Shown here piece by piece: positions 20,691 through 32,332 of a stretch of DNA of 64,000 nt; position 1 is the stretch's first letter, and every line of letters begins with the position of its first letter. The notes below the pieces were generated by a model. It did not search any database. It was not told the DNA's origin and saw only the letters and a program-made list of their open reading frames with translations. This DNA is from Ananas comosus (lineage: Eukaryota > Streptophyta > Magnoliopsida > Poales > Bromeliaceae), in assembly GCF_001540865.1 (NCBI RefSeq), contig NC_033638.1, positions 5,736,795 to 5,800,794 on the forward strand. Reading direction: 5' to 3'. A program made the translations under genes and the position numbers.

Positions 20691-22850
20691 CGAAAATAAT
20701 TTTATTATAAAATATGATCTAATCATGTATATCTTAATATCATAATATTTATGATATTAATATATGTGTACCAAAATCATCTCGTGTAGCACACAAAAAT
20801 TATTATTTTAATCTAATTATAAGAAGGGTTCGAATTTCAACCTTTACTAATTACTAAAATTATTTGATGGTGGATATTAGATTTGAACTTCTGATCCTTT
20901 AATCCGCACAAGTGTCTGACCCCTATGTGTATCTACACAAGACTGTTCTGGGATCATTGCTTTAAACAATCACAATATAATAATAAAACTCTTTTTTTAA
21001 TCTTTTTGTTAATGTGGAGAAAAATTAATTCTCAAAAACTATGATAGCAATATCAAGAGGATTAATTGTAATATAAAAAATCAATTATTATAAAAGGACA
21101 TTTATCTTTTATGATTAAAAACAAGCTCTATATAATTGGGAGGACTCTCTTTCTTTGTTCTCGCTCTTCACTTCATGTCTTAAGATAATTCTCGTCATTG
21201 AGAGATGCCTCTATTTAAAGATGAGGCTATAGGTAGAAATACAAGAAAAAGGTGGAGAAACAGTCTCATAATGCAACAATCCTTTCTATATAATTAATAA
21301 TGCATCTCCCTTTCTCTAAAGGTTGGAGAGGAGAGTAAGGAATGAGAGAATAAGGAAAAAATGTACACCATAAATAAGGGGAGAGAAACTCTTCTTTGAT
21401 GGAGAGGAAAGAAATCACCACGGTAAGTGAGAGGAAGTAAACTTCTCTCATTTAATAGCTGTAGAGTGTTTTCTCTCTCTCTTCATTAGGCCATATGTTG
21501 CTTTTTTCTTTCTTCCACTATCTATCTCACATAATTATAACGTAGTTAATTAAATTCAAGAGAGAGTTATCACCTTTTTCTATAAACTATTGCAACTATT
21601 ACATATAAGTTATAATACTAAATCAAATTTAGTATAAGGCCGCCCCACACAAATTTCATTTTTTTGCAATTTGAGTTTTTTGTGAACCAATATAGCAAAT
21701 AAATTCTCGCTTTGCCATTTTAGTAAACTGGTCTCTGTAAGTTCTCCAAGCACTCGATCACAAGCAGCCTTTATGTTCTATCTCATAGTGAGACGTGATA
21801 CTAAACTCCTTTAATATCACCAACAAAACTCCTTTCGATGGACCAAAATATTTTTAGCTCTCCAAACAAAGTGTGATTGGCCATCTTAATCACTTCCAAT
21901 TGGTCTCACAATCCACAGGTACGTGAGACTTAGCAATATATAGAGATAAACAAAATAGAATGATTAACAGAGTGAATCTCTAGATGTAGTTACTGTTTGA
22001 TTAAATCTTTCGATCACTTGTTTCTATTGAGTTGAGATTATGAATAACTCGTCAGACCCCATTACTCAGTTATATGTCTCATCTGATTAACAACTAATTT
22101 TGTAACGATAAATGAAAACTCCTTTCTATAATACCACGTTATTTTGGTCGAGGTGTTTTTGTATTTTGTAAAACATATAGCATATGACAATTACTTCTCT
22201 ATCAAGGGTGATAGATTCAATCTTGGCATATACCTACATCTACATATGATCCATTGCAGTTAATATGTGTCAAATTTAACCCATAATTAGGGTATAAAGT
22301 ATTTACACTATTAAACTATAATAATCCATATGCAAGATAACCATAGCGCCTTGGGTCAAGGGATCACGCACACCACTATAGCATGGAATCATTCACTGAT
22401 GAGTAAGTAGGCATCCATGTGATTGTTTGTAGTTGGCTATATCGGTGTAATTGTTCTCTAACATTCACCTCTAACATTCACCTATATGCTTGCTCTAATA
22501 TTACCACACTAAAGACTTGAGACTAATCATCTCACAAAGAAAGAATACTATATTGACCTAACTGGATTAATCACCGCCCTCGTAATAATCTTATAATCAG
22601 GAGCATTTAATAATTAATTACGAAAAATATATGTTTCAAATTTCTAATAATTTAGAAATATAGTTCTGCTACCATTAATTTTATGGACGATTAATATATG
22701 CATTTGACAATAATATAAATAAAAAAAATACCAATTTATTAATTTTAATGAAAATACCAATTTATTATCCCAATTAATGAACATATGAGAACCAAGGATA
22801 GTGGATTATCATGCGTCGCTTCGAAACTTGAAATGATGGTTGCAAAAGGT
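20691..22850 (-). mobile_element. Decayed Copia (Angela-like) LTR
   Basis: Shares ordered blocks with the solo LTR at 10627-12405: CTCCTTTCGATGGACC / CTCCTTTCAATGGATC, GGTCTCACAATCCAC / GAGTCTCACAATCCAC, AATAACTCGTCAGACCC / AATAACTCGTCAAACCC and GATAGATTCAATCT / GATAGATTCCATCT. Same minus orientation. Ends are not defined. Confidence 0.6.
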
Positions 22851-22859
22851 TTCGATAGT

Positions 22860-24353
22860 CACTTGTCCCTCCCACAAGTTACTACCTTGACATAAAAAAA
22901 TAAGCATTAATAAGACAACACGTCGAAAGTGATTTTGGTTTGCCAGAGAATAACAACATGGTTTTCGGTGTCGCATCCGAATGCACCTACTTTGAAGAAT
23001 GAAAAGCGGGTTCATTTGACTTAAATGGTTTAAAATTCAAATGGGCGCCATCGAGAGCGAGAAGTTATGCAGGAGCTGAGGAGAAGGTGGTGAAATCGCA
23101 GGAGTTACTCCGATGATCGTGCCGAGACACCTATAAAAGGTAAAGACAGCAACAGAAGAGATCGGATCATAACATCATATCACAGATGCGAGTCTATACC
23201 TCGCGAGAAGTAGTAGTCGTAATGTAGTCTAGGAATAGTCGTAACATAATTTAGGAGCGGCCTCAACACAATCTTCACTGCTATTCAGTCCATGACAGCA
23301 TCATCTTGACGACCGGACCACTCCGACCATCACCGGACTACCTTGTCCTCTTCAATGAATGTATTTCCCTATGCGGCGTCTCACTACAATAAAAACGGTC
23401 TATAGCGACACTTTTAAATATAGGTACATGTCAAAAAAGTGCTGCTAGCTAAAATTACCGACACTTTTAAAAAGTGTTGCTATATGTGGGGTCGCTAGGT
23501 ATATAGTGACAGTTAAAGAGTGTCGCTATAACCTAAAATAGTGCTGCTAATTTACAAACACTTATTTAAGCATTTAGCAATCGCTGAAACTCTATCTCGT
23601 TGGCTGCGGTGGCGGAGGAGGACGACAGTAAAAGCTCTTCGTCTAGAATTTCAGTGGATTGAGTGAAGAAAGAAGAAAAGATGGCAATTGATTTTTCTTT
23701 TTTGTTTCTTTTCTGTTTGTAATCGGATCAAATGGACTGGGTGTGGTGGGTTGAGTAGAGTAATCTTTTATTTTTAGTTGGATTGGGCTTTATATTTAGG
23801 CATTAGTAGATGTGTTTTTAAGTTTTATCATAAATGGGACACTTACTCAAAAGTGTCCCAAACATGTGTCCCTATAATCTAATTCTGTTGTAGTGTCCAT
23901 CCATGTGACCTACTTATTCCTAAGGACCGCTGTTGCACGGTGGTCCCCTATCACCACTTCGGCCCAAATAGCGGCCGGAATTTGGAAGTTGAAGCGCCCA
24001 ACCATCGCTAGCATGTGTGAAGACATCGAGGCCTTTCCTCTAGCCGATCCCGTCCGGACGGTTTCCTCTTTGGTTGGTGTCTAAGACCAAGTAAAATCAC
24101 GTCTCTGCATCAGAGGGACAATGTAATATTGTAAATGTAAAATCTTAAGATGAATGCTTGTAATAGTTAGTTAGCACTTTATGTTTTTGATACTTACGCA
24201 ATCTATATGTTTGCTACTGTTCCTGGTTGGAACCTCGCGTATTGCATTGTTTAGATTGTGACGCCTAGAACGTACAGGAAAAGCTCTGTCCGTTCGGCAG
24301 TCTGCCGACGTGCCCAAATCCGATCAAATTGGCGGAACTCGGGGCGTGACAGA
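22860..24353 (+). mobile_element. Gypsy-type LTR F2 carrying a CACTA MITE
   Basis: A second copy of F1. It has a TATA-like CCTATAAAAGGTAAAG near 23132 and a typical end, CTCGGGGCGTGACA, at about 24339-24353, the same end motif as LTRs A-D. It is interrupted by the MITE at 23382-23895. No internal domain follows. Confidence 0.6.
23382..23895. mobile_element. CACTA-type MITE
   Basis: Ends CACTACAATAAAAACGG and TTCTGTTGTAGTG form the CACTA terminal inverted repeat. Subterminal repeats GACACTTTTAAA, AGTGTCGCTATA and GACACTT..AAAGTGTC occur on both sides, as usual for En/Spm-type elements. Flanks TCT and TCC are a probable imperfect 3-bp duplication. At 514 bp it is non-autonomous. F1 is a related copy without the insertion. 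Confidence 0.85.
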
Positions 24354-26600
24354 CAACCTGGACTGGCGGACAGGTCGGACTGCACCATATGGGCAGCCCG
24401 AAAACAATTTTGTGCTAGGGAATTCTACCAACAGTACCTTATTTGACAATAAATTTTTTTATTGAAATAAAAATAAAATTTAAAGATAGTTTTGTTCAAT
24501 TTTTTGAACCACGAGAAGGCAAAACGAAAATGCATTGTACCATATCAGGGCAAATTTAAGTTTTCTTTTATATTTATGGAAAGAGTAAACATGGATCGGG
24601 AGATTCTATCTTTAAAAAGTTAACTAATTAGCTTAGATTATGTTTAATATTGTTGATTATTAAGTCAAGTACTTTATTATCCAAAATAATGTAACAGAAA
24701 ATAGCTCTGTTTAATTCGAGATGTGTTCAAGCTTTACTCTTAAATTGATCTAAGACCTTTTTTCTATACCTTCGCATTGCCATAGCTGCTACCAACATTC
24801 GGACAAAAGTTATATGAGCATCGTCCCCAAACTACTAGTTTGGGGACAATGCCGATGGGCGCTGCATGGCCAGCGCGTGCCCATCACTACCCTCATTTTC
24901 TCTCCATTCTCACTCTCTAAAAATTTATGCGCATGAAAATTTTTTTTTCATTTTTTCTCATTTCCGTCCGTGCAATGGGCGTGCTGGGGCCACGCAGCGC
25001 CTATCAGCATTGCCCCCAAACTAGTAGTTTTGCTCATACAATTTTTGTTCGGGAAGATTTTCAAATTCTGAGTTTGTTGGCTGCCCTTTATTGCAGACAA
25101 ATGCTAAAAAATAATGTTGAAGCAGAGCACTAATAGATAGTGGGATAAATAGTGATTTTTTTTTTATCGAGTGTATTGTAATTGGGTAAACTGCACTTCT
25201 AGTCCCTAAACTCTCACTCAAGTTTCAATTTGGGACTTTCAATTTTGATGTCAGATATTTTGAACTTTCAGAAATATTTTGCTGTAGTTCTGAAACTTAT
25301 AAATGTATTTTATTGCAATTATTATTTTAGAATAAAAATGATTTACTGTATCCAATTCATCTTATATTTGTATACTATAAAATCAGCCAATCTATCATCC
25401 ATATGTTACATTCATTTGAACAATTTAATTTGTAAAGAGTGAAAAAATTAATACTTAATGAATATAAATAAAATAAATAAATATAAGTACACACAAATGT
25501 CCTGAAAGTAGGTAATCATCTAAATTCAAAATTAAAATAAAACATAGCTGGAAAGTTCGAACCCCTGGCACAATCTACCATGTTAAAATTACATTAGAAC
25601 AATGCTACAATACACTTAAGAGTATAGGTGTAAATCATACACCCTAACCTTCTTGTGGTATAGTAGTTTATTTTCTTATTGTCAATGTTAGTATTTTGTT
25701 AGATTTGTATTTGATTGTTTAGTTGGATAAAAATTAATATTTAAATTTGCTAGAGATAATAAGATTTAAATATTAACTAAAATATAAATATAACTAAATT
25801 AGGATAAATATTTAAATTTATTAGAGATAAACTAAATATAAATTTAAATATTATTTGGAGTAAGAATTCTAAATATACTAGAATTGATGTACGTTTTATT
25901 GTCAGCATCATATAAATACCATGTGGGTTGCTTTTGAAAGTTAGTACGAAAGATAGAGCCTCTTTGGTGGTATTGTACGAGAGAGATAAAGAGAGTTGGC
26001 TATGGTTGCATGCACATAGTGCATGGATTTGTCAAACGAGAGAAATTTTTTTGACGAGAAAATAATAAAAGAGATTCAGAAAGAGGCTTAGGTTTGAAAC
26101 TACTCTGTTATAAAAAAAAAAAAAAAAAATCAACTTTACTCTTCTTTTATTTAATGAATTTTATTTTATCCGTATATTTTTATTTTTTGTTTTTTTCTCT
26201 TTTGTTATTGTATTATTTTTTACTGAAAAGACGGATTTATGGTAAAAATCTAATTTGCTGCTTCCCGTTGCGAAAAATTCTAACAACTTATATCAAATCA
26301 ACAGCAGTCGGTATAATTATAGATTCTTTAAGATTTAATATTAAGACGGGTATTAGATTCTGAATAGTTATTATTATATTTTGTTACTAAAACTATGAAG
26401 AGTTTTTTTTTTAGTCTTTAAATCTAAAAGGGTGTAAAATATATGTACTCTTTATGAGCGAGGTAAAGATGGTATTTTTCATTGAAATATTCTCAGGCTT
26501 TTAATCTTTTTGTCGCGTTGTTACTGGCTGTGAAATAATCAAGCTGTAGAGAAGTAGTACAAGACACGTTACTTTCACGCGTCAGCCCGGGGGGCCCTAG
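24354..26600. other. Intergenic sequence upstream of the protease gene
   Basis: AT-rich, with no supported gene. Two inverted blocks near 24820-24850 and 25010-25030 (ACTAGTTTGGGGACAATGCC / GCATTGCCCCCAAACTAGTA) enclose about 170 bp and may be a small foldback element. A poly-A run is at about 26112-26129. Confidence 0.4.
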
Positions 26601-26603
26601 CTC

Positions 26604-26613
26604 TATATGTATA
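26604..26613 (+). promoter_or_regulatory. Putative TATA element of the protease gene
   Basis: TATATGTATA lies 97-106 bp upstream of the chosen ATG (26710), compatible with a 5' leader of about 70 bases. A GGGGCCC motif is at 26591-26597. Placement only; no direct evidence of use. Confidence 0.45.
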
Positions 26614-26709
26614 GGGCACCCCCAACCCTCCGGCTCCTCTTGCAAGTTGCAACCCAGTGAACCCGCCCTCCAATTAATCCAGCTCTGTCACTCTCTTTCT
26701 CGCACCGCC

Positions 26710-27783
26710 ATGTCGACAATGGCTGCAGGGGCCACCCTTTCCCTGCTGGTCCTCCTCCTAATAACGTCCTCTTCCTCCTCAGGGGCAGCTTCCTCCCCTG
26801 GCGGCTCCTGCTCGGTGCCTCCGGACGGGGGCTCGACGCTGCGCATCATCCACGCGTTCGGCCCCTGCTCCCCGCTCCGCCCGGCGGCCCCGCTGCCCTC
26901 CTGGGCGGACTTCCTCTCCGCCTGCGGCTCCCCCGCCTGCTCGCAGGTCCCCGCCCCGTCCTGCAGCCCCGCCAACTCCTGCTCCTTCAACATGAGCTAC
27001 GGCGGCTCCTCCCTCCTCGCCGGCCTCGTCCAAGACTCCCTCTCCCTCGCCGCCGACGTCGTCCCCTCCTACACCTTCGGCTGCCTGCAGAGGGTCACCG
27101 GCAGCTCCGCCCCCCCGCAGGGCCTCCTCGGCCTCGGCCGCGGCCCGCTCTCCTTCCTCTCCCAAACCCAGAACCTCTACGGCGGCACCTTCTCCTACTG
27201 TCTGCCCAGCTTCAAGTCGCTCAACTTCTCCGGCACGCTCCGGCTGGGCCCCAAGGGCCAGCCGCAGCGCATCAAGACCACCCCGCTCCTCGCCAACCCC
27301 CACCGCCCTTCCCTCTACTACGTCAACATGACTGGCGTCCGCGTCGGCCGCCGCGTCCTGCCGATCCCCCCCTCCGCCCTCGCCTTCGACCCCGCCACCG
27401 GCGCCGGCACCGTCGTCGACGCCGGCACCATGTTCACGCGCCTGGCGCCGCCGGCGTACGCCGCGCTGCGGGACGAGTTCCGGCGGCGGGTCAGGGCCCC
27501 CCTCGCGCCGCCGCTGGGGGGCTTCGACACGTGCTACAACGTGAGCATCGCGCCGGCGCCGGCGGTGACGTTCCTGTTCGACGGGGCCGCCGTGACGCTG
27601 CCGGAGGACAACGTGCTGATCCACAGCACCGCCGGCACCATCACCTGCCTCGCGATGGCCGCGGCGCCCGACGGGCTGAACGCCGTGCTCAACGTCATCG
27701 CCAACATGCAGCAGCAGAACCACCGCGTGCTCTTCGACGTGCCCAACGCCCGCGTCGGATTCGCACGCGAGATGTGCACGTGA
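26710..27783 (+). CDS. AED3-like nepenthesin-type aspartyl protease, N-lobe deleted
   Basis: A single-exon ORF of 357 aa. ATG 26710 is chosen because it has a good context (CCGCCATGT) and opens a clear signal peptide (residues 1-27: hydrophobic LSLLVLLLI, then Ser/Ala). The upstream in-frame codon at 26647 is TTG. From residue 70 to the end it matches plant secreted A1 aspartyl proteases of the AED3/At1g09750 group: SYTFGCLQ (119-126), GLLGLGRGPLSFLSQT (138-153), SYCLPSFKSLNFSG (162-175), the C-lobe catalytic site VVDAGT (235-240, Asp237; DAGT instead of the usual DSGT) and a MQQQNHRVLFDVPN tail. Potential N-glycosylation at N94, N172, N206 and N277. Family members are near 440-450 aa and have an N-lobe DTSND-type catalytic motif. 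Here residue about 67 (SWADFL) jumps to the region just after that motif. The deletion is in frame, so the protein could be made but should lack proteolysis. Either a natural deletion or an assembly collapse. The CDS is strongly GC-rich. Confidence 0.9.
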   Translation: MSTMAAGATLSLLVLLLITSSSSSGAASSPGGSCSVPPDGGSTLRIIHAFGPCSPLRPAAPLPSWADFLSACGSPACSQVPAPSCSPANSCSFNMSYGGSSLLAGLVQDSLSLAADVVPSYTFGCLQRVTGSSAPPQGLLGLGRGPLSFLSQTQNLYGGTFSYCLPSFKSLNFSGTLRLGPKGQPQRIKTTPLLANPHRPSLYYVNMTGVRVGRRVLPIPPSALAFDPATGAGTVVDAGTMFTRLAPPAYAALRDEFRRRVRAPLAPPLGGFDTCYNVSIAPAPAVTFLFDGAAVTLPEDNVLIHSTAGTITCLAMAAAPDGLNAVLNVIANMQQQNHRVLFDVPNARVGFAREMCT

Positions 27784-28092
27784 TGTGACCACCCAGCGAG
27801 CGAGCAGGAAAGGAATTAATCGATCCTTGTTGTCTTGTTTGCTATAACACTAAATTGGTGTTAATTAGTGTTGTTTTGTTAGTAGCTAGTGTGATGCATG
27901 CATCTTTGGCTGTCTTATTAATTAGTTGTCTTCTGGTGGTGTGTGTTTCTCGTCTTTAATTATTTTCATCGGATGGTGTCTTTTTGGGTCAAAGTGTGAC
28001 AACGAGTCGGGACGCTTGTACGGCGAAAGTTCTTTTTCCTTTTCCCTTTGCCACTAATTAAGTACCGGTTATTTCTTACTTTTTTTATGTAT
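27784..28092. other. 3' flank of the protease gene
   Basis: AT-rich non-coding sequence presumably containing the 3' UTR. No certain poly(A) signal is assigned. It ends at the Pack-MULE terminus. Confidence 0.5.
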
Positions 28093-28703
28093 GGAAAATC
28101 CACTAGTTTTGAGATTTTACATATTCGATCTGATTTTTTAGTGAACTGATCAAAATATTCTTATTATTTTTTTTCTCGTTTTTTCTCTCAATTTTTTTTT
28201 TTTCTTTCTGAAGAAGGCGGCGGAGGCGGGAGGCGGGAGGCGGAAACGACATACATCGCCTCTGCCCCTCATGCTCTCGTCCTTATCTGCGCACACCCCA
28301 CCAGCGACGAAGAGGAAGTGTTTCTCGAAGACGAGAAGAACACCGGCGAGAGGGGAGAGAAAACTCCATTGAGAGCGGTGGCTGCGATAGAGGGCAAGGG
28401 AGAGATCGCGATAAAAAATAATTAATAAAAAAATAAAAAAAAAATTTTCCATATGAAAGATTAAAAATTATATAAGAAGGAAGAAGATAATTAAATTGTA
28501 TTGTTAAAATAATATTACACTATTTTAAAAAAAATTACACTATTTTAAATAAACGTTGCACTCTTTGAGATAAAAATTACACTATTTAAAATCAGATTTA
28601 CACTCTTTAGAATGAAGTTGCATTATTTAGGTGAAATTTATACTATTTTTTTTTCTTCCTCTTCTTTCTCATCCTTTCTTCTCCTTCTCCTCCCTGAAGC
28701 CCT

Positions 28704-29278
28704 ATGAAGAAAGTGGGATGTAGGTCGTTGGTGGCGGCGGCGGCGGGGCACGGCACGGCGCGGTGGAGTAAAGGAGGTGGGATGCAGTCTCTACTGCTGC
28801 TACTGCTGCTGCTGCTGCTCCTGCTGGTACATTCGCATCAGCAGCATCCGTATCCGTGCCTCCGGAGCTCTTGCTTTAATTCCGCGTTGGCGGCCCCATC
28901 AGGTCGGCGCGCTCCGACCATCTGGACATCCTCCGGCGCTACATGAACTACATGGCCTTCTCGGCATGCCCCGACGATCTCCTCTCTGTAGCCGAGGCCC
29001 TCCTCCTTTTCGGCTGCCAGCCTCTCTCTCGTCGTCGCTGCTTCTCCCCAACCGCAGCTCCTTCGCCTCGCCAGCTCCCACGGCGCCATCCCGATCCACC
29101 TCGCCCTCGACGTGGGCGGCGGCACCGGCACCCTGGCCGCGAGGGTCCGCCTTCTCGCCAATGCCACCGTGCTGACGACCACCATGAACCTGGGCGCCCT
29201 TTACTCCTAGGCCGCTACCCTTCGCGGCCTCGTCTCGCTCCACGCCCCGCTCCCAGCAAGGATACTGGATAGTGGGCA
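28704..29278 (+). pseudogene. Plant SAM-dependent methyltransferase (At1g29790-like) fragment
   Basis: Three successive frames together resemble the N-terminal half of a plant family of membrane-anchored SAM-dependent methyltransferases. 28704-28850: an N-terminus with GTARWSK and a Leu-rich anchor (12 Leu, CTG microsatellite). 28940-29060: a segment with RYMNYMAFSACPDDL and LLLFGCQPLSRRRCF. About 29085-29278: the SAM-binding motif I LALDVGGGTGT, followed by TTTMNLGALYS. At least one frameshift and a TAG (29207-29209) break it. The C-terminal half is absent. It lies between the arms of the Pack-MULE, so capture is the simplest explanation. The start ATG lies within the left terminal arm. Not functional as a methyltransferase; transcription is possible but unseen. 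Confidence 0.65.
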
Positions 29279-29400
29279 CTAATTTCTTTTCAATCTTAAC
29301 TTCTTAACCCATAAAATTAGGCATGGTTTTCTCTGATGTATTGTATAAGCTCAAAGATTGTTTGAGTCTACTTGATTTGATCAGTAGTATGTATGCTAGC

Positions 29401-31245
29401 AGTCACGTTCCGGATTACACGTTTTCTTGGGCACCCTGACAGACCTGCTGTATACAAAGAAATTTTTTTTGTATACGAAGCGATAGTTGTACCTGTAAAC
29501 AAACCAAGCTACAATCATAAGGTAAAGAGCTACTAAACTGAACTGAATATATAAATAAACATCAATTTCACTATACATACAAAGTCTCCCAGATACAACA
29601 TCTCTTGCTCCAGCGAATAACTAGCATAAGTATGTATATGAACAAAAACTAAAACTATCTGCAGCTGGTACTCCTCTAGTACTGTAACCAGGGAAAGGAT
29701 CTAGCTCGCGACTCCCTTTTCACGATCAGAATCGGTGACAGCAGCAGCCACAGAAAAAGGCTCTGCAAAAAGGGGTCAACAACTGGGTGTGAGAAATACT
29801 GCAAAAAGAAGTAGTCCTCAGTGGGTACTGCTATCGACCTCAACGGCTCATCCACTAAGTCTACAGAAAGTATGCAGAAGGATAGTAAAGTTAGCTGGTA
29901 AAACTCTACAGCTATATGCTACTATACTATCTCTACCCAACACTAGCTATCTGTAGATATACGAAAAATGCAATCTCTGACCTAACTGACTAGGGACTGT
30001 GAACGCACCCGTCCCGCCTATCGAAGCTACACTAACCACCACCACGTTAGGTTGTTGGTGGAGAGCAAGTCCAACCAGGACACTATGACATCAACGCAAA
30101 AGTACAAAACCTGACTCCGGAGTGGCACTCGTGGGCGCTACCCAACCGAGTATGCAAGCGTGTCTCTGTCGAGCTCAATTAGGCTCTCACAAGTTATAAT
30201 CAAAGCAAATGGGTCTAACTGGTCTAACAACCAAAGCTCACGTGCCCTCGGCACAATCTGATGCAAATACAGAAATCTGGGTCCATCATCAACCGCGACG
30301 ACATCCGACAATCCGGAACAGTCTACATACTACTGTAAAAATAAACTCGGCATCCCAGCACGAGTGTAAACTCATCCTACACTAATCTGGATATCCATCG
30401 CATACTAACAGCGACGATACAATAAAACCACAGCTCCTAAAGCTAAATATGGTAATTTTTAGAAATGAAAATGTAGGATCGATCTATATATTTTTTCCTA
30501 AGTCAATACCAAGTCTAACATGTAAAATTAAATACTAGCTTAACTCCAAATTTAGATTTTATATTCTAATCTATGAATTCAAGTACTAGCAATAAAATAA
30601 ACCAAGAATACATATCGACTATACTAAAACTTAGAAGGTATTCCGACGATTTCGGTAAACTTCAACCCACCTCAAAAAGCTCGTCCAACTACGGCGAGAA
30701 GTCGAAATGAGGGAAAACACGCGCTCGCCCGGCCTCTCAACGACGTAACCGCGACGCACGCGCTCCCGAATGGCCCTCCGAATCGGCGTCGGAAATCTCC
30801 TAAGCTCAAATTGGATCTCCACCTCAAACACGATCCAAATACTAGAGAGAAAAAGGATCTCAGCTAACCAAGTTGATAAAGATGAGGGTGAGTAGGGGGG
30901 CAACCTTATCCGCCAACAACAAAGAAAAAGACCATAATGCCCCTTTACCAACTCCACATGATAGCTGGAGTACCGGTACACGATTTGGTTACCGGTATTC
31001 AGCTTCTCAACCCGCAAGCTCGCGCACAAGGTACCGGTACCAACCCAATGCCGTACCGGTACTCAACACTAAAATCCTGCACTTTGCGGATTTCAGCGTC
31101 AAAACTCTACTCTCGTCTCGAGTCTAGTCCGTTTTGCGTCCATTTTGCGCGAAAACGACTCCGACTGGTCCCGATACTCTCCATATGTGTCGACAAGCCT
31201 CAGATGCTGAAGTCATACAGGGTGCAGAACACCAGGGATACTACA
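29401..31245 (-). mobile_element. Gypsy LTR B, nested in the Pack-MULE
   Basis: Minus-strand copy of the LTR family of A, C and D. It starts TGTAGTATCCCTGGTG (plus end at 31245) and ends CGTGAC near 29401. The shared GTATACAAAGAAATTTTTTT..GTACCTGTA block is at 29450-29495. No internal domain. Flanks CTAGC and AGCGC do not form a clear target duplication. Its U3 carries GTACCGGTAC palindromes like LTR C. Confidence 0.8.
30970..31062 (-). repeat. Phased palindrome array, GTACCGGTAC type (LTR B)
   Basis: Four sites: 30970-30979, 30989-30998 (degenerate TTACCGGTAT), 31031-31040 and 31053-31062. Centre spacings are 19, 42 and 22 bp. Confidence 0.75.
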
Positions 31246-32332
31246 AGCGCTTCTTTCTAAATAGTGCTGATGCGGATGCCGCCACCGCCACCAAGGGCCC
31301 GCATCCTACTCTCTCCGTAGGGCTTCAGGGAGGAGAAGGAGAAGAAAGACGGAGAAAGAAGAGGAAGAAAAAAAATAGTGTAAATTGGAGGAAGAAGAAG
31401 AAAAAAAAATGGTGTAAATTCCACCTAAATAGTGCAAATTCACCCTAAAGAGTATAAATCTGATACCAAAGAGTACAATTTCTGTCTCAAATAGTGCAAT
31501 GTTTATTTAAAATAGTGTAATTTTTTTAAAAATAGTGTAACATTATTTTAACAGTACAATTCATTATTTTCTTCCTTTTTATATGATTTTTAATTTTTCA
31601 TGTAGAAAAAAAATATTTTTTTATATTTTATTTTTTCTTTATAACTTTTTTTAGTCATGATCTCTCCCTTGCCCTTTATCGCAGCCACCACTCTCGCCGA
31701 GTTTTATCTCCCTCTTGCCGGTGTGCTTCTCATCCCTAAGAAGCACTTCCTCTTCGTCGCCGGCGGCGGTGGCGGGCTGCGGAGGTAGTGGAGAAGGGTC
31801 GTAGAGAAAAAAAAAAAAAGAATCGCGACGCAGCCTCGGCGGGGTCGGAGGCAAGGAGGGCGGGGGTTGCGCGGGCTAAGGACGAGGCGTGAGGGGTAGA
31901 GGCGAGGCACGCTGTTTTCGCCTCCCGCCTCCGCCGCCTTCTTTGCAAAGGAAAAAAAAATGGAACGAGAGAAAAAAAAAAAAAGAGGAGAGAGAAAAAG
32001 TAATAAGGGCCTTTCGGTCAGTTTATTAAAAGTTCGGACCGAATCTGCAAAATAAAAAAATGTGATCCAATTTTGCAAAAGCCAAAAATTAGTGGATTTT
32101 TTATTAAAAAAGGCGAAAATTCTTCAACGATTATCAATATTAAAAACATTCTTTAAATTTTAAAAAGATTATAACATTCTGTCGAAAATTATGACTAAAT
32201 ATTTATTATGCCCCTCTAGTTGATTACCATTCATGTCCCTTTACTTAAAAATAAATAAATAAATAAAATAAATTTTATAAATTAAATAACTAGTAAGCTT
32301 AAAAAGATAATGGCATAAATTGAACTGAAAAA

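Larger units (their letters stand above)
28093..32102. mobile_element. Pack-MULE-like transposon with captured methyltransferase fragment and nested LTR
   Basis: The left arm (28093-28755) and the right arm (31262-32102) are inverse complements in ordered blocks: AATCCACTA at the outer ends; GAAGGCGGCGGAGGCGGGAG; GCGACGAAGAGGAAGTG; GTGGCTGCGATA; a run of TTACACTATTTTAAA-type repeats; then CTCCCTGAAGCCCTA. Arms of about 660 and 840 bp are typical of long Mutator terminal repeats. The cargo is the methyltransferase pseudogene, and LTR B (29401-31245) has landed inside. Without LTR B the element is about 2.2 kb. No transposase and no convincing 9-bp target duplication were found, so the superfamily is inferred. 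Confidence 0.75.

Noticed and set aside
26779..27792. 337-aa ORF antisense to the protease gene, plus other overlapping ORFs there
   Set aside because: GC-rich codon bias of the real gene removes stops from the other frames. The translations are Arg/Gly/Ala-rich with no family motif.
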